From assembly GCA_964538065.1 (NCBI GenBank), contig CAZIDG010000006.1, positions 25,538 to 89,537 on the forward strand: a stretch of DNA of 64,000 nucleotides. The letters run 5' to 3'. Below are positions 61,289 through 64,000 of this stretch, one piece after another (the stretch's first letter is position 1; each line of letters starts with the position of its first letter). A program made the translations under genes and the position numbers. Source of the DNA: G963664225 sp964538065 (lineage in GTDB: Bacteria; Verrucomicrobiota; Verrucomicrobiia; Limisphaerales; UBA1319). The notes beneath the pieces are model-generated. The model was not told where the DNA came from. It searched no databases and saw nothing but the letters and a program-made list of their open reading frames with translations.

Positions 61289-62269
61289 ATGAAAGTGGCC
61301 GTGGTGGGCTGTGGTGCCCTTGGCAGTTACTATGGTGCGCGGTTGTGTCTCACGGGACACGACACGCACTTTTTGTTGCGATCCGACTACGAAGTGGTGC
61401 GCCGGCAGGGCCTTCGCATACGCAGTGTGAACGGGGATTTCACCGTGCATCCACATTGCGCTGCCGGGCCTTCGCAGATTGGCGTGGCTGACCTTGTGCT
61501 AATCGGCCTCAAGACGACCGCGAATCACCGGTTTCCTGAGTTGCTGACTCCTCTGGTGGGCCCTGACACTCTGGTTGTGACCCTCCAGAATGGCCTGGGC
61601 AATGAAGAGCAACTGGCGCGGTTGTTCGGTCCTGCAAACATTCTGTGTGGTCTTTGTTTTGTCTGCCTGAATCGTTTGGAGCCGGGACTGATTCATCACA
61701 TGGCACACGGCAAAATTGTCCTGGGCGAATACCAGCGGAAGCCGATGCAGCGGACCCATCACCTGGCGGCCCTGTTCAACCAGGCAGGCATTCCTTGCGT
61801 GGTCACCGATGATCTGGCAAAGGCTCACTGGGAGAAACTGGTCTGGAACATTCCGTTCAACGGCCTGGGTGTGGCTGGAGTGACCGGATATGCCTGTCTG
61901 GCTGGTTTGGAGTCGATCCCTGAAAAGCTTGGGCCGACGCTTCCCAGCGATGTTTTGCTGGCTGATCCGCGCTGGGAGTCCCTCTTGCGTGAATTGATGC
62001 GCGAGGTCATTGGTGCGGCACGGGGCCAGGGCCATCTCCTGGCTGAATCGTTGGAAGAGGAAAACATATCCCGCACGCGCATCATGGGGGCATACAAGGC
62101 ATCCACCCTCCTGGATTTTGAAAAAGGGCTGCCCCTGGAGACCGGGAGCCTCTTTTTGGAGCCTTTGCGGCAGGCCCATGCTGCCGGCGTGCCCACACCA
62201 CGGCTGGCTCGGTTGGGAGAGGTGCTGGTGGCATTGGAACAGCGTCGTGCTCTGCGAAAAGACGGTTGA
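61289..62269 (+). CDS. 2-dehydropantoate 2-reductase family protein
   Basis: A 326-residue NADPH-dependent reductase from the ATG at 61289 (MKVAVVGCGALGSYYGARL), which is the dinucleotide loop itself. Further signs are IGLKTTANHRF, VTLQNGLGNEEQLARLFG and AHWEKLVWNIPFNGLGVAG, with the catalytic Lys (KAHWEKL) and the C-terminal Glu region (SRTRIMGAYKASTLLDFEKGLPLE). PanE/ApbA makes pantoate for coenzyme A, but many paralogues exist, so I leave the symbol open. It precedes aroK by 42 bases. Confidence 0.88.
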   Translation: MKVAVVGCGALGSYYGARLCLTGHDTHFLLRSDYEVVRRQGLRIRSVNGDFTVHPHCAAGPSQIGVADLVLIGLKTTANHRFPELLTPLVGPDTLVVTLQNGLGNEEQLARLFGPANILCGLCFVCLNRLEPGLIHHMAHGKIVLGEYQRKPMQRTHHLAALFNQAGIPCVVTDDLAKAHWEKLVWNIPFNGLGVAGVTGYACLAGLESIPEKLGPTLPSDVLLADPRWESLLRELMREVIGAARGQGHLLAESLEEENISRTRIMGAYKASTLLDFEKGLPLETGSLFLEPLRQAHAAGVPTPRLARLGEVLVALEQRRALRKDG

Positions 62270-62311
62270 GCTCCGGAAAAACGTCGTGCCTTTCCCTGGC
62301 GTGTGTGTTAC

Positions 62312-62917
62312 ATGAATCCCATGCGCGAGCCGCGGGACATCCGCAATCTGGTGTTGATCGGATTCATGGCCACCGGCAAGTCCACGGTTGGCCGATGGGT
62401 TGCCCGCAAACTGAATTTCGAATTTCTGGACACTGACGCCCTTATCGAGGAAAGAACCCGGAAGAAAATCAGCGATATTTTTGCCCAGGAAGGGGAGGCG
62501 CGTTTTCGTGAGTATGAACGGCAGGTGGTCGAGGAACTCCAGACCCGTTCTCGTCTGGTCGTTGCCACAGGGGGGGGGCTGGCCGCCCATGGTGATAATC
62601 TTCAACGACTGAAACAAAATGCTTTGGTGGTCTGTTTGTGGGCCGGAGCGGACACGATCTGGCGCCGGGCGAGACTGCATACCCATCGTCCTCTACTCAA
62701 CGATCCGGATCCCCAGGCCAGGATCCGTCTTTTGCTCGAAGCGCGCACCCCGTATTACCGCCAGGCGGATGTTTTGGTGAATACCGAACAACGATCCTCC
62801 CGACAGGTCGCCGAACATGTTTATCATGAGTACATTTCCATTACCCACCCCGCCACGCAGATTGTTAAAGACCACATGATCGAGGGTGGAAGTGACGGTT
62901 CCACCAAGGATTCGTGA
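62312..62917 (+). CDS. aroK: Shikimate kinase
   Basis: Phosphorylates shikimate in aromatic amino acid synthesis. From the ATG at 62312 it has 201 residues, longer than usual (about 170) through a C-terminal extension. P-loop FMATGKSTVGRWVAR, shikimate-binding DTDALIEERTRKKISDIFAQEGEARFREYE, GGG motif VVATGGGLAAHG, and lid RPLLNDPDPQARI are all present, followed by RTPYYRQADVLVN. The extra tail has no clear role. A GTG nine bases upstream could also start translation. Confidence 0.94.
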   Translation: MNPMREPRDIRNLVLIGFMATGKSTVGRWVARKLNFEFLDTDALIEERTRKKISDIFAQEGEARFREYERQVVEELQTRSRLVVATGGGLAAHGDNLQRLKQNALVVCLWAGADTIWRRARLHTHRPLLNDPDPQARIRLLLEARTPYYRQADVLVNTEQRSSRQVAEHVYHEYISITHPATQIVKDHMIEGGSDGSTKDS

Positions 62918-62993
62918 AACACATCTTGCCTGCATACGGGTTTGACACTGAGGTTGGCTGCGGTAACGTTGAGTGGCGGTTATTGGTGCATGT

Positions 62994-63398
62994 ATGAGCG
63001 AGAATTTTAGCCTCTATAGCCCGAAAGTGATGGAACACTTCCTGAACCCCAAGAACATGGGGGATATGTCCGACGCTGATGGCGTGGGAGAAGTGGGTGC
63101 TGCAGCTTGCGGCGACATCATGAAAATATCGCTAAAGATCAAGGACGGGCGGATCGAGGATGCTCGTTTCAAGACCTTTGGTTGCGGTTCAGCTATCGCC
63201 AGCTCAAGCATGGCCACGGAATTGATCAAGGGCCGCACCATCGAAGAGGCCATGAGCGTGACCAATCAGCAGGTCGTCGATGCACTTGGTGGACTCCCTC
63301 CCGTCAAGATCCATTGCTCAGTGCTTGCTGAAGAAGCCATTAAGGCCGCCTTGGACGATTATCTCAAAAAACATCCCGAGAAAAGAAAAACACCGTAA
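62994..63398 (+). CDS. iscU: Iron-sulfur cluster scaffold IscU
   Basis: Scaffold on which Fe-S clusters are built. 134 residues from ATG 62994 (MSENFSLYSPKVMEHFLNPKNMG). Three ligand cysteines: AACGDIM, FGCGSAIASSSM and KIHCSVLAEEAI, and the chaperone-recognition motif LPPVK just before the last. The Asp in CGD is typical. The cysteine desulfurase IscS, normally next door, is not visible here, nor are HscA or HscB. Confidence 0.95.
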   Translation: MSENFSLYSPKVMEHFLNPKNMGDMSDADGVGEVGAAACGDIMKISLKIKDGRIEDARFKTFGCGSAIASSSMATELIKGRTIEEAMSVTNQQVVDALGGLPPVKIHCSVLAEEAIKAALDDYLKKHPEKRKTP

Positions 63399-63612
63399 GT
63401 GTCAAGGAGCGGGTTTGATCGTTCAGGGTTGGTTTTGGCAAAAAGTGCCGTTCGGGTAGTCAGATGGGTGGTAAGTTCCTCAGTTTGAAGGCAGTCCTTG
63501 GGAGATAATACTGCTGCAAAAAGGCGGTCTTTTATTGATCTGCCAAAATACGAGTCCGGCTAACCTTCAATAACGATCAAAGCGTTGGTCTTTATGAAAG
63601 AGTGACTCGGCG

Positions 63613-64000
63613 ATGGTGGTGGATACTCCGGGAGTTCTTCACATGGATGTCGACATGGACCATACATGGCAAGGGTGGTTGATCTTCTGTAATTACTTGA
63701 TGGCAGCTTTATTCTGTATACGCCATGGATGGAATAAAGCATCCCCATTACCCAGAGAGGAGGTCAAACACTGGAAATTGTGGGCGATCTTGTTGTTCCT
63801 CCTGGGATTGAACAAACAATTGGATCTGCAGACATGGATGATTTCTGTGGGACGGCTACTGGCGAGGGAACAGGGGTGGCTGGAGTATCGACGACAAGTG
63901 CAACTCCTTTTTGTTGCATGCTTTACAGGGGTGGTCGGTGTGGGTGTAATCTGGTGGGGCAGGAGGCATCTGGCCTTTTATGGAACACACCGCTCCCTGA
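63613..64000 (+). CDS. Membrane protein, partial (runs off the right edge)
   Basis: An open frame from ATG 63613 to the edge, 129 codons so far. The translation has an N-terminal hydrophobic helix (WLIFCNYLMAALFCIRHGW), a second (WKLWAILLFLLGLNKQLDLQ) and a third near the edge (LLFVACFTGVVGVGVIWW). The GLNKQLDLQTWM stretch followed by LAREQGW recalls a family of short unnamed membrane proteins. An ATG ten codons later (63643) is another start. The 214-base interval before it (63399-63612) shows nothing I recognise. Confidence 0.65.
   Translation, partial: MVVDTPGVLHMDVDMDHTWQGWLIFCNYLMAALFCIRHGWNKASPLPREEVKHWKLWAILLFLLGLNKQLDLQTWMISVGRLLAREQGWLEYRRQVQLLFVACFTGVVGVGVIWWGRRHLAFYGTHRSL

Noticed and set aside
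1..64000. tRNA, rRNA, CRISPR arrays, insertion sequences, prophage
   Set aside because: I looked for T-loop-like GTTCGAATC motifs, repeat-spacer patterns, transposase and integrase motifs; the few GTTCGA matches lie inside protein genes.

Overview
The window is a piece of bacterial chromosome, about 57% G+C by eye. It most likely comes from the PVC group, near Verrucomicrobiota, Kiritimatiellota or Lentisphaerota. The evidence is indirect. There is a PEP-CTERM-tagged exported protein, a division and cell-wall (dcw) cluster with a fused MurC-MurB, and a LysM gene between murD and ftsW, the place chlamydiae keep nlpD (from memory). MurA has Asp instead of the catalytic Cys, as in chlamydiae, and many genes lack a clear Shine-Dalgarno. 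MurE carries DNPR, so a meso-diaminopimelate peptidoglycan is expected. No rRNA, tRNA, CRISPR array, phage or transposon was recognised.

Layout. 1-1.1 kb (minus): TRAP transporter genes tatT and the start of dctP. 1.4-2.5 kb: PEP-CTERM protein. 2.6-9 kb: lysS, a coiled-coil membrane protein, a 58-residue lipoprotein, then the tight minus operon rarA-fau-rny. 9.4-14.2 kb (minus): a metal-response block with a CnrY-like membrane protein, a CnrX-like sensor, an ECF sigma factor, a Cys-rich periplasmic protein, a TolC-type outer-membrane protein and a CusB-type adaptor, but no RND pump gene. 14.4-24.7 kb: amino-acid permease, acyl-CoA synthetase, FKBP isomerase, a DevBCA/MacAB-like ABC exporter, a lemA-TPM-TPM operon and a flavodiiron protein. 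24.8-29.9 kb (minus): rpmI-rplT-pheS-pheT-rhomboid. 30.1-35.4 kb: a large secreted protein, murA and queA.

35.6-55.8 kb is the dcw cluster in one direction: mraZ, an unknown gene, rsmH, ftsL, ftsI, murE, murF, mraY, murD, a LysM gene, ftsW, murG, murC-murB, ddl, ftsQ, ftsA, ftsZ, ended by a strong terminator. Its promoter is overlaid by a 10-bp-phased TGG array that looks like the MraZ operator. These genes make UDP-MurNAc-pentapeptide and lipid II and build the septal machinery. MurA just upstream starts the same pathway.

55.9-64 kb: a large secreted protein with a CBM9-like domain and an internal duplication, an RmlD-type reductase, an N-carbamoylputrescine amidase, HU, a ketopantoate-reductase-like protein, shikimate kinase, IscU and the start of a membrane protein.

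Three 100-base N gaps are present. Two are flanked by the same 55 bases on both sides, so they are unmerged contig overlaps. Collapsing them restores rarA and murF. The third, in ftsI, hides real sequence. I did not find a wholly new defence or mobile system. The most interesting items are the mraZ operator array, the unknown gene inside the dcw cluster, active-site changes in MurA, FtsZ and MurB, an attenuator-like terminator abutting pheS, and the pump-less metal efflux operon.
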